64,000 bases of DNA from Sphingomonas elodea ATCC 31461 (lineage in GTDB: Bacteria; Pseudomonadota; Alphaproteobacteria; Sphingomonadales; Sphingomonadaceae). The notes under the pieces were generated by a model. It saw nothing but the letters and a program-made list of their open reading frames with translations. It was not told the origin of the DNA and searched no databases. Below are positions 30,788-39,782 of this stretch, piece after piece (positions within the stretch are counted from its first letter, which is position 1; each line of letters opens with the position of its first letter). The position numbers were made by a program, and so were the translations under genes. The DNA is taken from positions 82,358-146,357 of the forward strand of contig NZ_AGFU01000016.1 of the NCBI RefSeq assembly GCF_000226955.1. Direction: 5' to 3'.

Positions 30788-33025
30788 TTATATCCGAATA
30801 TCGGTGAGAATGTTTGTGACGGACAGGCGGTTTTTCTCGTTCCTGCGGGCCCAAAATCTCCTTAGGAGATCCTCGTCGATGAAGTCGTCAAGCTTGGCGG
30901 ACCTCAGACCGACAACGAATGAGGCAAGATCATCGATCGCCGGGCACTCCGGCAGCGAGCCGAGGAGCTGCTTCAATTCCGGGGCAGAGATGCCGACGGC
31001 CGTTACGCCGACATCGTGCGCCTCGGCATCGATACCAGCGCTCATGAGGACGATCGAGAGCAGGGAGTTCACCGCGGTGCCATGCCAGGTCAGGAGGTGG
31101 GTATCGGCCCCGGTCTCGATGACATTGCGCCGTTGCAGGCCCAACTCGCGGAACGCGGCGCGCCCCTGGTCCAGGAACTCGCCTCCTGCCGCGTCGAGGA
31201 ACGCGGGCCGGTCGTCATCGAGGAACACCTCCAGCGTCATCGCCGTCAGGCGGTCGTGCAGCGGCTCGTTCGCGGGCCTGTCGAAGCGGGGCAGCTTTCC
31301 CGATCTGTGCGGGACAACCTCGAGCACCTTCGCCCGGTCGTCGACGACCTCAACGCGCCAACGCCGGCCGGCGAACCCGACGAGCGATCCAATTCCGAGG
31401 ACGTTGGTCAGCGGCACGGTGCCAAGGGGCCTGCCACCCGCGACAAGGCGCCACTCCTCGTCGGTGGCGAAAACCGCGTAGAAGTCGCGGCTGTCGACGA
31501 GCTTCTCGCCCTCTGAACCGAGCAGAAGCAATCCGTCTGGCGCCTGTTCCAGCAGATCGACACCGTCGCGGGCCGCTCCGCGCAGGAGGTCGGCGTAGTC
31601 GGAGGGCGCGAGCCGTAGAATGCTATCCTGCCCGAAGAGGAGCTTGTGCGCCGCCGCGGCGCGAACGCCCCCCCGTGATGAGATCAGCGACAGCGTCTGA
31701 TGCAGCGAGACCGTCGGCAGCGACGGATCTTCCAGAGCCGGCTCGACCCAGTTCTGCTGTAGGAGTCGGACACTCGCCACGGCGCGGGCCGTCTCGAGGC
31801 GCAGCCGGTCCAACGGGTCGACATCGGCCGTGAGGTGCTTCTCCCGGACGTAGATCCTGAGAATGGCGGGATCTCCGCGACGGCCGCTGCGACCCAACCG
31901 CTGCTTCAGGCCTGCGAGGGATCGAGGGGCCCCTACCTGCGCAACCGACTTCACGCTGCCGAGGTCGATGCCAAGCTCCAGCGTCGTTGTGGCGATGGCC
32001 GTCGTCGGCAGGCCACCCGTCTTGAGCCGCGTCTCGAGGGTCTCCCGCAACTCCTTGGAGAGGCTGCCGTGATGGGGAAAGAACTCCTCAGGCACGGCGT
32101 CTCGTTCGGACCGCTGCCGGAGGCGATCGGCCAAAGCCTCGACCGTCCGCCTCGACGCGGCGAAAACGAGATTGTTGCTGCCGCGAAGCGTGGCGAAGAT
32201 ATGGTCCGCTATCCTGCTCAGGGCGTCCTGTGCCCCGTCTTCCGCAAAATCGTCCGAGCCTCCCTTCTCGGGAGGCTCCTCGTAGCCCCGTATCTGCAAC
32301 CTGACCGACGGACCGCCTGTCGATGCCTTTAACACGGCGACGTCGCCCGGCCGTTGGGAGTTGACCCATCGGCAGGCAGCCTCCGCATCGCCGAGCGTCG
32401 CTGACAGTCCGATCCTCCGGGCGCGAGATACGAAGATCAGGTCAAGCCGCCGGAGCAGAGAGGCAAGGTGCAGGCCGCGAGGCCCTTGGAGGAACGCGTG
32501 CAGTTCATCAACGACGATCGCCTCGACCCCGGAGAAGAGGCGCGCTGCGTCCGCAGGCTTTCGAAGCAGCAACGCCTCGATTGATTCCGGAGTGATGAGG
32601 GCGACGCCGGCGGGAGCGCGCAGCAGCCTCGTCTTCGGACCCTGGGGGGCATCGCCGTGCCATTTCGTGAGTGGAAGCGACAGGCGCTCGCAGAGTAGCT
32701 CCAGCCGGCGGAACTGGTCATTGATCAGGGCCTTGAGCGGGCTGATGTATAGGAGCTTGAGGCCCGGCCGCGACGATTCGGCGGTCTGGGTGAGAAGTGG
32801 GAGGAAGGCCGCCTCTGTCTTTCCCGAAGCCGTTCCGGCCATGACGATGACATCGTCCCTAGTGTCCAGGACAGTGCGGATCGTGATGTCCTGGATCTCG
32901 CGCAGACCGGGCCAGCCCTGCTCACGAATCCAACGGCGGATCTCGGGATGAAGCCGATCGTAAGATCCGGCCTCAGAGACGGAGGTCAACAAGCTCGTCG
33001 TCCGCGTCCAACTCGTCGGGTTCAT
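30788..33025 (-). CDS. DEAD/DEAH-box superfamily 2 helicase (Lhr/BrxHI-like)
   Basis: A 745-residue SF2 helicase. It has Walker A GTASGKTEA at about 64-72, motif Ia ISPLKALINDQ, DELH at 173-176, SATLGDAEAA, a C-terminal RecA domain with TTLELGIDLGSVKSV and motif VI GRSGRRGD, and then a further 300-residue region. The layout resembles Lhr and the BrxHI helicases of type 2 BREX loci. Its 5' end overlaps the upstream ATPase gene by 53 bases; a TTG at 32992 or 32989 would reduce this. It is the last gene of a TerB-ATPase-helicase operon. DNA unwinding or translocation during defence is inferred. Confidence 0.88.
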   Translation of the reverse strand: MNPTSWTRTTSLLTSVSEAGSYDRLHPEIRRWIREQGWPGLREIQDITIRTVLDTRDDVIVMAGTASGKTEAAFLPLLTQTAESSRPGLKLLYISPLKALINDQFRRLELLCERLSLPLTKWHGDAPQGPKTRLLRAPAGVALITPESIEALLLRKPADAARLFSGVEAIVVDELHAFLQGPRGLHLASLLRRLDLIFVSRARRIGLSATLGDAEAACRWVNSQRPGDVAVLKASTGGPSVRLQIRGYEEPPEKGGSDDFAEDGAQDALSRIADHIFATLRGSNNLVFAASRRTVEALADRLRQRSERDAVPEEFFPHHGSLSKELRETLETRLKTGGLPTTAIATTTLELGIDLGSVKSVAQVGAPRSLAGLKQRLGRSGRRGDPAILRIYVREKHLTADVDPLDRLRLETARAVASVRLLQQNWVEPALEDPSLPTVSLHQTLSLISSRGGVRAAAAHKLLFGQDSILRLAPSDYADLLRGAARDGVDLLEQAPDGLLLLGSEGEKLVDSRDFYAVFATDEEWRLVAGGRPLGTVPLTNVLGIGSLVGFAGRRWRVEVVDDRAKVLEVVPHRSGKLPRFDRPANEPLHDRLTAMTLEVFLDDDRPAFLDAAGGEFLDQGRAAFRELGLQRRNVIETGADTHLLTWHGTAVNSLLSIVLMSAGIDAEAHDVGVTAVGISAPELKQLLGSLPECPAIDDLASFVVGLRSAKLDDFIDEDLLRRFWARRNEKNRLSVTNILTDIRI

Positions 33026-34256
33026 CCTGCTCGGGCGCGACGCCCCCGATGAGATCCTGCCACCTGGTTCCCGGGTTCTGCTGCAGCACCGAAAGGAACT
33101 GCACGAAGGCCTTGATGGTGTTCCTCGGCGTGCGGAAGTAGGCCTCGCCGATCCGTTTGCTGCAGTGATCCATGAACGCCGTCAGCGCCTCGTCGGGAAC
33201 CAAGTTGGCGGTAGCATCGCCTAGCGCGAACACGGACCGGATGTTGGAAAGCAGGACGAGCAGATCCTCGGGCGACAGGCTCTGCAGGCGCAGGACAGGA
33301 CCGCTCATGTCGATGCGCCCCTCAGTCGCGAAGCTGTTCTCCGCGAGGCGAGACTGAAGGGCCTGATAGCTGTAAAGGCCGCGTCGGCTGTCTAGCAGGA
33401 ACTCCGGCGTTCCGCCGAAGACAAACCCTAGACCCTCGACGTTGCCCTGCAGGACGTCGTTGAGGATGCGGAGGAGCTGCTCGTAGTTCTGGTTGCGAGC
33501 CTGCGAGCTCTGCAGCTTGTAGAGGTTCACCATCTCGTCGAACACGACGAGGAGGCCGCTGTAGCCCGCGATGCGAACGAAGGCGGACAGCAGCTTGAAC
33601 GTGTCGTAGATGTTGGCGTCGTCGATGATGCTTCGAACCTGAACCGCCTGCCGCGCTTCCGTCTTCGTCGGGTACTCCGCGCGAAGCCACCGCAGAGAGG
33701 CCGACTTCAGCGTGTCGTCACCCTCCTCGTGCCCGCGCCAGTAGGCCTTGATCACGGTGGAGAAGTCATGGCCGCCGAGCATGTCGAGGAGTGGCGCGAG
33801 CCGCCTGTCGATAACGCGCTCAACAGGAGACGTCGTATCCTCCGCCTCCCGCAGGCACTCGGTCACGAAGCGCTCGACGATGCTTGGGAGGGCGCCTCCC
33901 TCTGGCTTCGTCCTCGTCGCCATATTGCGCACCGCTTCAGCGTAGAGGCCGCGGGCCTGCCCCCCTGTAGCATGCAGGCGGCGGTCCGGCGCCAGATCGG
34001 TATGGACCGTGACGCATTTCCGCTCAAGAGCGATCAGACGTACCAGATTGAGGAAGAAGGTCTTCCCCGCTCCATACTCTCCGATCACGAACCTCACGGC
34101 GGATCCTGAATCCGCGATCCTGTCGATGTCGCGAACGAGCGCTCCGACTTCCCGCGAGCGTCCGACCTGGATGTGCTGAAGCCCGACCCGGGGGACGACG
34201 CCTGCTGACAGGGCCTGCACGATGAGATCTCGATCCTTGCGACGTATAGTGGTCAA
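32973..34256 (-). CDS. BrxD-like P-loop ATPase (BREX ATP-binding domain, DUF2791)
   Basis: A 427-residue AAA-like ATPase. Walker A GEYGAGKT lies at 59-66, Walker B LLVVFDEM near 235-242, with a sensor segment 'LGFVFGGTPEFL'. The sequence starts with the BrxD-type 'IVQALSAGVVPRVGLQHIQVGR'. BrxD is found with BrxHI in type 2 BREX, and here too it is next to a helicase. It starts with TTG overlapping the TerB gene stop codon, with GGAG 7 bases upstream. No PglX or PglZ is nearby, so this is not a BREX locus. It probably loads or controls the helicase. Confidence 0.85.
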   Translation of the reverse strand: MTTIRRKDRDLIVQALSAGVVPRVGLQHIQVGRSREVGALVRDIDRIADSGSAVRFVIGEYGAGKTFFLNLVRLIALERKCVTVHTDLAPDRRLHATGGQARGLYAEAVRNMATRTKPEGGALPSIVERFVTECLREAEDTTSPVERVIDRRLAPLLDMLGGHDFSTVIKAYWRGHEEGDDTLKSASLRWLRAEYPTKTEARQAVQVRSIIDDANIYDTFKLLSAFVRIAGYSGLLVVFDEMVNLYKLQSSQARNQNYEQLLRILNDVLQGNVEGLGFVFGGTPEFLLDSRRGLYSYQALQSRLAENSFATEGRIDMSGPVLRLQSLSPEDLLVLLSNIRSVFALGDATANLVPDEALTAFMDHCSKRIGEAYFRTPRNTIKAFVQFLSVLQQNPGTRWQDLIGGVAPEQDEPDELDADDELVDLRL

Positions 34257-36895
34257 GCGGGAACTCCAATCGGCTGCAACTGGTCTAAGATCTCGGCGAG
34301 AACGCTGACGCTCTCATCGTCCTCAACAACGGGCTCCCCGAAGCGGTCAAAACCCCACTCGTTGAGAGTTTCGATGGCGCCTTCCGGCATCAGGCGCAGG
34401 GATGCGGCAGCCGCATCGAACTCCGACCTCGGCAGAGGGGCCAACATCAGGCGGACCAGGAGGTCGGAATGGGCGGCATCCAGGCCCTCAAAGGCGCTAC
34501 GCGCCGCCTCCGGTCTAGAGGGGATCGCCGCAGCGGGTTGCGGATCCGGCTCATCCTCCATGAAGATCGCAGCGAGCATCGCGGACACCTGCGTCGTCTC
34601 GCCGCGGATGCGTTCCAGCCTGCGTGCGTCGATCAAGACACCCGCGCGCTCCTCGTCTGCGGGCAGCGGTACCAATTGTTCGGGCTCGCTCCTCAACACC
34701 TCGACAGGGCCGTGATCCTCGCCGGTCCGGTGCAGGGCGGAATAGAGCGCGTTCAGGGGTAGGTCCAAGGCGGCGTGGAGCGCCTCTAGGAACCTCACCT
34801 CGTCAGGGAGCACCCGACCATCGGCGAGCACCGCCTCGATTGCAGAAGCGACGAGGGCGGCCTTGCTCGCCGGGGGCACGTCGGCCAGCTTCTTCAACGC
34901 GGCACGTACCTTAGGCGGGTCAGCGGCGAGCGCCCTGCCGCATGCGAGCAGTCGCGTCACCTCATGCGGCTGAAGGTCAGGCATAGATCGAAGACGTCGT
35001 TCGATCGCATCGATTTCAGAGTCCGCGACCTCGCCATCGGAGGCGGCCGCAAGCATCGCGACCTCCACCATTCCGCGCGCAGCAAGGTATGCAGGCCGAT
35101 CCGGATCCACCGCGCCGCCGCCAGGTGCCTCGAACAGGATAAGGATTGCGTTGCGGCGGAGCACTGTTGCGGGACCATAACGGCGATCCGGCTCGCAACC
35201 GAGGTCGAGGGCGTCTAGCGCTACGCCCATCTGCCGCACCAGACCGGCGGGTAGCTTGTCGGAACCTTCCTCCACCTCAAGATCCAGGACGCGTGCCAGA
35301 TCGACTGCCGAAATGGCTGACGGCGCTCCAACGCCGAGCGCATCTCTGCAGCGCGCAAGAGATGGACGCGACGGCCTCAACTCCTGCGGGAGCAGAAGAT
35401 CACCCCTCAAGCAGCCCCGCGCCTCTGGATCGCGGCCCAGAAGCCTGCTGTATGCCGACAGGTCCTCCATGCAGGCGTCGAGGAGCGTCCGGAGCGGCAC
35501 GAGCGCCGTTGAGACCTTGGACACGTCGGGGATCTCCAACGTGAGGTTGGTTACAAACGCTCCGCTGGCCGCCCTGTACTCGTAGCGCACCTGTGCCTTG
35601 GGTTTGCGGACCCGCAGCCCTTCCGGATGCCGAACGGCGAACCTCGCCGTCCACAGCTCTCTCATCTCGTCGAAGCAACGCTGGCCGGGCGTTCTCAAAT
35701 ACACGTCCGGCAGCCCCAACACCCATGAGAGGGCGTCATCTGCATCGAACGGCTGATCGTCGCGAAGCCTTCGCCCAAGCCTCACTCTGACATCAAGTGG
35801 GAGCTCGAGTTCGTAGTTGCGGGTCGAGGCTTGGGTCGGAGGGCCGCCTTCGGTCGGTTCATATACCGCGGCCAGCGCGAGGAACTTCCAGGCATAGCTC
35901 TGAAACGAATAGTTTTCGCCGTAGATCTGAAAGAGACGGCGCACCTCGGCGAAAAGGACCGGCACGTCCTCCCGGGCGTCATCAACGAGAAGGCGTTGCT
36001 CCAATCCGTAGAAGAACAGGAATACGTAGCCGATGGGTATGGTCGGATCGGAACGTCCGCTCTCGAGCCAGTCGAGATATGTCCAACGCGCCTTCGGATC
36101 GAGGCCGGCATAGGTCGGCCAATAGCCGAGCGTGGCACCCGAGCGGTCGCCGCGTGGATCGATTGGCAATGACGGGTCGATCCGGCTCTTGTCGTGCCTC
36201 GGCTCGTAGGAGGTCGGCGTGCCGTAGTAGGCGAATTCCAAGACCACGGAGCGCCCGCCCACGTCCAGCGCCTCTGTTTGGCCGACCCAACGCGAGGAGG
36301 CCCGCGGGCCGGCCGACGCCTTTGGAGCGGACGCCGGCGCCGGGGAGAAGTTCGGTTGAGCGGGGCGAGGCTGGCTCAGAGAGGCAAGGTGCTTCTTCGC
36401 CTGCTCCAGGGTCGAGAACGAGTATTGACCGACCACGAAGCGGCCGTCTCCGCCCATGCGCACGCCCTCCGGAAGATCCCTAGGAGTGCCACTCGGGGAC
36501 GGAACGTTGCGATCGGCTTCAGCATGCGACGCCGACGGTCCAAGATTGGCGTTGCTGTCCTTCGTCGCTGGCGCGAGTGCCGCAGAGCCAGCGAGTGATA
36601 AGGCGGGAAGGGCTGAGCGGGGGCGGCTCAGGGAAACCAGATGACGCGTTGCCTGCTCGAGGGTCGAGAACGAGTAACCGCCGGCCACGAAGCGGCCGTT
36701 GTCGCTGACGCGCACGCCGTCGGGAAGCTCAGTGGAAGCGCCCTGTGTGGAGGGAGCGTCAGGTTGCGGGAGGGCGACCTTCTCGGCCAGCGACGCCTGC
36801 GGCCCGAACTCTGCGGCGGCGTCGGCAGTCGTTCCGGACATGAGTTCGCCGAAACGCCGCGCCACTCTCGAGAGCCAACCCCCACTCTGCACCAT
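34253..36895 (-). CDS. TerB-N / TerB / TerB-C multidomain protein
   Basis: An 880-residue protein. The N-terminal 200 residues are low-complexity linker with two copies of a 37-residue module (about 57-93 and 141-177; LPxGVR...YSFSTLEQAxxHLxSLSxPR). Next comes a TerB-N domain (about 203-420, including WTYLDWLESGRSDPTIPIGY and FFYGLEQRLL), a long middle, a TerB domain (about 620-735, EVAMLAAASDGEVADSEIDAIERR, 'VLADGRVLPDEVRFLEAL') and a TerB-C-like end. TerB proteins bind metal and sit in stress and phage-response loci. It is the first gene of the operon and is divergent from zorA across 196 bp, so the two operons may share control. Confidence 0.83.
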   Translation of the reverse strand: MVQSGGWLSRVARRFGELMSGTTADAAAEFGPQASLAEKVALPQPDAPSTQGASTELPDGVRVSDNGRFVAGGYSFSTLEQATRHLVSLSRPRSALPALSLAGSAALAPATKDSNANLGPSASHAEADRNVPSPSGTPRDLPEGVRMGGDGRFVVGQYSFSTLEQAKKHLASLSQPRPAQPNFSPAPASAPKASAGPRASSRWVGQTEALDVGGRSVVLEFAYYGTPTSYEPRHDKSRIDPSLPIDPRGDRSGATLGYWPTYAGLDPKARWTYLDWLESGRSDPTIPIGYVFLFFYGLEQRLLVDDAREDVPVLFAEVRRLFQIYGENYSFQSYAWKFLALAAVYEPTEGGPPTQASTRNYELELPLDVRVRLGRRLRDDQPFDADDALSWVLGLPDVYLRTPGQRCFDEMRELWTARFAVRHPEGLRVRKPKAQVRYEYRAASGAFVTNLTLEIPDVSKVSTALVPLRTLLDACMEDLSAYSRLLGRDPEARGCLRGDLLLPQELRPSRPSLARCRDALGVGAPSAISAVDLARVLDLEVEEGSDKLPAGLVRQMGVALDALDLGCEPDRRYGPATVLRRNAILILFEAPGGGAVDPDRPAYLAARGMVEVAMLAAASDGEVADSEIDAIERRLRSMPDLQPHEVTRLLACGRALAADPPKVRAALKKLADVPPASKAALVASAIEAVLADGRVLPDEVRFLEALHAALDLPLNALYSALHRTGEDHGPVEVLRSEPEQLVPLPADEERAGVLIDARRLERIRGETTQVSAMLAAIFMEDEPDPQPAAAIPSRPEAARSAFEGLDAAHSDLLVRLMLAPLPRSEFDAAAASLRLMPEGAIETLNEWGFDRFGEPVVEDDESVSVLAEILDQLQPIGVPA

Positions 36896-37091
36896 CACAG
36901 TCCCCCAGTCTGCCGATCGTGTCCCAAAGTCGATGCGATTTCCAGACTATTCCCTCGCGATTAGATGGAATTTGTTGACCGATAGGGTTGTTAGTCGTGG
37001 AATAGTTCCTTCTGATGTAGCAGCATGGGGGGCGATCCGTCCGGGAAAGCGGATTCGCCAGGTTGAATGGGTTTGAAGGAGTTGGGGGCGA

Positions 37092-39065
37092 ATGTCGTTC
37101 ACTGAGGTGCCGGTGATTCCGGCGTTGGTCCTGCTCGTGCTGCTGTGCCTGGCGGCGGGGTTCGTCCGATTCTTCTTCATCCCGGCGAGAAGACTCGACC
37201 AATCGCTGAAGAGAATAATTCAGGAGGTCGAGCGTACCAGGGCAGCCGGATCCCAGAGCCTGACCGAATGCTTCGGATCGGACGAGGCGATAGCCGCACT
37301 GTGGAACGAGTACCGCGAGACGCTCCATGTACAAAAAGCGATCGACGCCGGAACGGGCGAGGTGGCCCTAGGAGCGATCCGGTCGACGGTCCCGGCCGAG
37401 ATGTTCATATCTCCGCACTCGATCGTCGACAGCCGGGTCCACGCCGAGTTCTTCAAGCATCTGCCAGGTATCTTCACCGGCATCGGCATCATCGGGACGT
37501 TCACGGGTCTGCTGACTGGCCTCCGAGCCTTCCAGATTTCTGACGATTCCAGCGTCGTCCGGAACAGCCTAACGGCCCTGCTTCACGGGGTGAGCGAAGC
37601 CTTCATGGTCTCCGCGATTGCGATCATCCTCGCGATGCTCACCACCTTCGTGGAAAAATACCTTCTCAACAGCTTGTATCGGAAGGTAGCCCATCTCGCG
37701 CATCAGGTGGACGCGACTTATGAGGCGGGAGCGGGCGAGGAGTATCTGGCGAGGCTCGTCGACTCCTCGGAAGAGTCGGCCAGTCAGACGAAGATCCTCA
37801 AGGACGCGCTCGTCGCGGACCTCAAAGAGATACTGACCGACCTCGCCGAGCGGCAGATCCAGGCGACCGTCCAGCGGTCGAACGAGCTTGGGACCACCAT
37901 CGCCGGCGCGCTGACCGAAGCGCTCAAGGCTCCCCTCGACCAGATCGCAGGGGCGGTTGGCCAGGTGAGTCTGGACCAGTCCTCTGCGGTGACCAAACTC
38001 CTCACCGACGTCCTTGCGAGCTTCAGCGACCGCCTTGAGAACCTGTTCGGCAGCCAGCTCTCGGGCATCGGCGACATGCAGCAGCGGACCATAGACGCGA
38101 TGCAGACTGCCGTATCGAGGCTGCAGGACCTGACCGCCAATGTGGAGGCGGCCGGCACTCGGGCGTCCGATACGATGTCGGCGAAGCTTGTCGAGGCAGT
38201 CGAAGCCGTCGAAGCGCGCCAGTCTGCGATCAGCGAAGAGATCCGCAACGTTCTCGGGGAGATCCGGGCGACGACCGGCCAGTTGCAAACCGAGACTCAA
38301 GAGCGCGTGCAGTCCATGCTCGCGGAACTCGGCGAGCGCATGGGCGAGGCCATAAACACCATCGAGAGGCAGTCGGCCGAGCGGTCCCGCCTTCAGTCCG
38401 AGGAGGATGGCCGGCGAGCTCAAGCCGCGGCCGGGCAGGTCGGGCAGATGCGCGAATCGGTTGGAGAGCTGGCCTCCAACGTGGACGGATTGGTCGGCGC
38501 CGTTCGCGAGATGGCCGCCGGCGTGCAGTCAGCGACGCGCGACGCGTTCTCGCGCCTCGCCGGCGGAGCGGACACGCTTCTCGCCGCCGCCAATAGGCTT
38601 GAGGCCTCGGGGAAGGAGGCTGCCGGAGGCTTCGACCGCATTGCCACGGTCACGTCAGGCTTGACGGAGGCGGCGGGCAGCGTCGCAGGCGCCGCGCGCA
38701 GTCTGGACTCCGTCATCTCGGACTACCGGTCAGCCCGCGATGCCGTCGCGACCATGGTCGCCGATCTGCGCGGGACGGTCGAGGCCGCCTCGAGAGAGGC
38801 CACCCTTACCGCCGACGTGCTTGGCCGGATCGAGGGGGCAGCCCAGAAGCTGGCGGCGGCCCAGGTCCAGGCGGATGGCTTCCTCGACGAGGTGGTGGAC
38901 GTGATCGGCGCGTCACACGAGAAGTTCTCGGATGGCATGCGGAACACCGTGGTCGAGGCGAACCGGCAGTTCCACAAGGAGATGACCCAGGCCACGGGCC
39001 TGCTCAAGGAGGCGATCCAGGAGCTGGAGTTCGCACTCCCGGCCGGTGGACGCCAGGCAGCCTAA
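37092..39065 (+). CDS. zorA: Zorya anti-phage protein ZorA (MotA-like motor stator with long tail)
   Basis: A 657-residue inner-membrane protein. Membrane segments lie at about 7-30, 125-145 (PGIFTGIGIIGTFTGLLTGL) and 167-188 (FMVSAIAIILAMLTTFVEKY), the MotA/TolQ/ExbB core. From about 200 to the end runs a cytoplasmic helical tail rich in methyl-accepting-like heptads, which in Zorya transmits the signal from the stator. With ZorB it forms a proton-driven motor thought to sense envelope disturbance on phage infection. AAGGAG lies 10 bases before the ATG. It is the first gene of zorABCD. Confidence 0.93.
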   Translation: MSFTEVPVIPALVLLVLLCLAAGFVRFFFIPARRLDQSLKRIIQEVERTRAAGSQSLTECFGSDEAIAALWNEYRETLHVQKAIDAGTGEVALGAIRSTVPAEMFISPHSIVDSRVHAEFFKHLPGIFTGIGIIGTFTGLLTGLRAFQISDDSSVVRNSLTALLHGVSEAFMVSAIAIILAMLTTFVEKYLLNSLYRKVAHLAHQVDATYEAGAGEEYLARLVDSSEESASQTKILKDALVADLKEILTDLAERQIQATVQRSNELGTTIAGALTEALKAPLDQIAGAVGQVSLDQSSAVTKLLTDVLASFSDRLENLFGSQLSGIGDMQQRTIDAMQTAVSRLQDLTANVEAAGTRASDTMSAKLVEAVEAVEARQSAISEEIRNVLGEIRATTGQLQTETQERVQSMLAELGERMGEAINTIERQSAERSRLQSEEDGRRAQAAAGQVGQMRESVGELASNVDGLVGAVREMAAGVQSATRDAFSRLAGGADTLLAAANRLEASGKEAAGGFDRIATVTSGLTEAAGSVAGAARSLDSVISDYRSARDAVATMVADLRGTVEAASREATLTADVLGRIEGAAQKLAAAQVQADGFLDEVVDVIGASHEKFSDGMRNTVVEANRQFHKEMTQATGLLKEAIQELEFALPAGGRQAA

Positions 39066-39071
39066 CGCTAG

Positions 39072-39782
39072 ATGTTCCAGCGCATCTCAATCGGGCAGCG
39101 GGGTCGTGAGGAGGGCGAAAAGCCGTTCTGGATCTCATTCGCGGACCTCATGACGGCGCTCATGGTGCTGTTCCTCCTGGTCATGAGCGTCGCGCTTCTG
39201 GCCGTCACCCGCACCATCACGCAGAAGGAGCGGCTCGAGGCCGAACGGCAGACGGAGATCAGCAAGCTGCTTGATCGGATAGACGCAGCAGCGCGCAAGC
39301 AGGGGATCCACGTCGACCACCAGCGGGCGGTCATCGATTTCGGCGACCGGGCCCGGTTCGATACCTCGAGCTTCTCGCTCAATCCCGATCAGGAACGTCT
39401 GCTCAGGACGTTCGTCCCCGAGGTGCTCGCCATAGCCCGCGACAAGGGCGGTCGTCGCTGGCTCAAGCGTATCGTGGTGGAGGGGTTCACCGATCGACGG
39501 GGGAGCTATCTCTACAACCTCAATTTGAGTCTCGAGCGCAGCCAGCGGGTCCTCTGTGCGCTGATGGCGCCGCCGATCGCCGGCGAGCAGCCCATGAGCC
39601 GCCAGGAGCTCGAGGAGATCAGAAGGCTCTTCCTGGTCGGTGGCTACTCTTCCAACTCCGCGAAGGCGTCCCTGGACGCCAGCCGAAGGATCGAGCTCCG
39701 ATTGGAATTCTTCGGCGTCGACGAGCCCGCAGTGACGGCGGTGAGCGCGTTCGAGGGCGACTTCGGGAAGTGTGCCCTGTGA
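39072..39782 (+). CDS. zorB: Zorya anti-phage protein ZorB (MotB/OmpA-like)
   Basis: A 236-residue partner of ZorA. One membrane helix at about 19-45 (WISFADLMTALMVLFLLVMSVALLAV) carries Asp25, the position of the proton-conducting Asp of MotB. A helical linker follows, and the C-terminal OmpA-like peptidoglycan-binding domain has VVEGFTDRRGSYLYNLNLSLERSQRV. It starts 6 bases after zorA and overlaps zorC. It should anchor the motor to the cell wall. Confidence 0.94.
   Translation: MFQRISIGQRGREEGEKPFWISFADLMTALMVLFLLVMSVALLAVTRTITQKERLEAERQTEISKLLDRIDAAARKQGIHVDHQRAVIDFGDRARFDTSSFSLNPDQERLLRTFVPEVLAIARDKGGRRWLKRIVVEGFTDRRGSYLYNLNLSLERSQRVLCALMAPPIAGEQPMSRQELEEIRRLFLVGGYSSNSAKASLDASRRIELRLEFFGVDEPAVTAVSAFEGDFGKCAL

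Noticed and set aside
30788-36895. A type 2 BREX locus
   Set aside because: BrxD- and BrxHI-like genes are present, but no PglX methylase, PglZ phosphatase or PglY/PglW gene lies in the cargo; the third gene is a TerB-domain protein.
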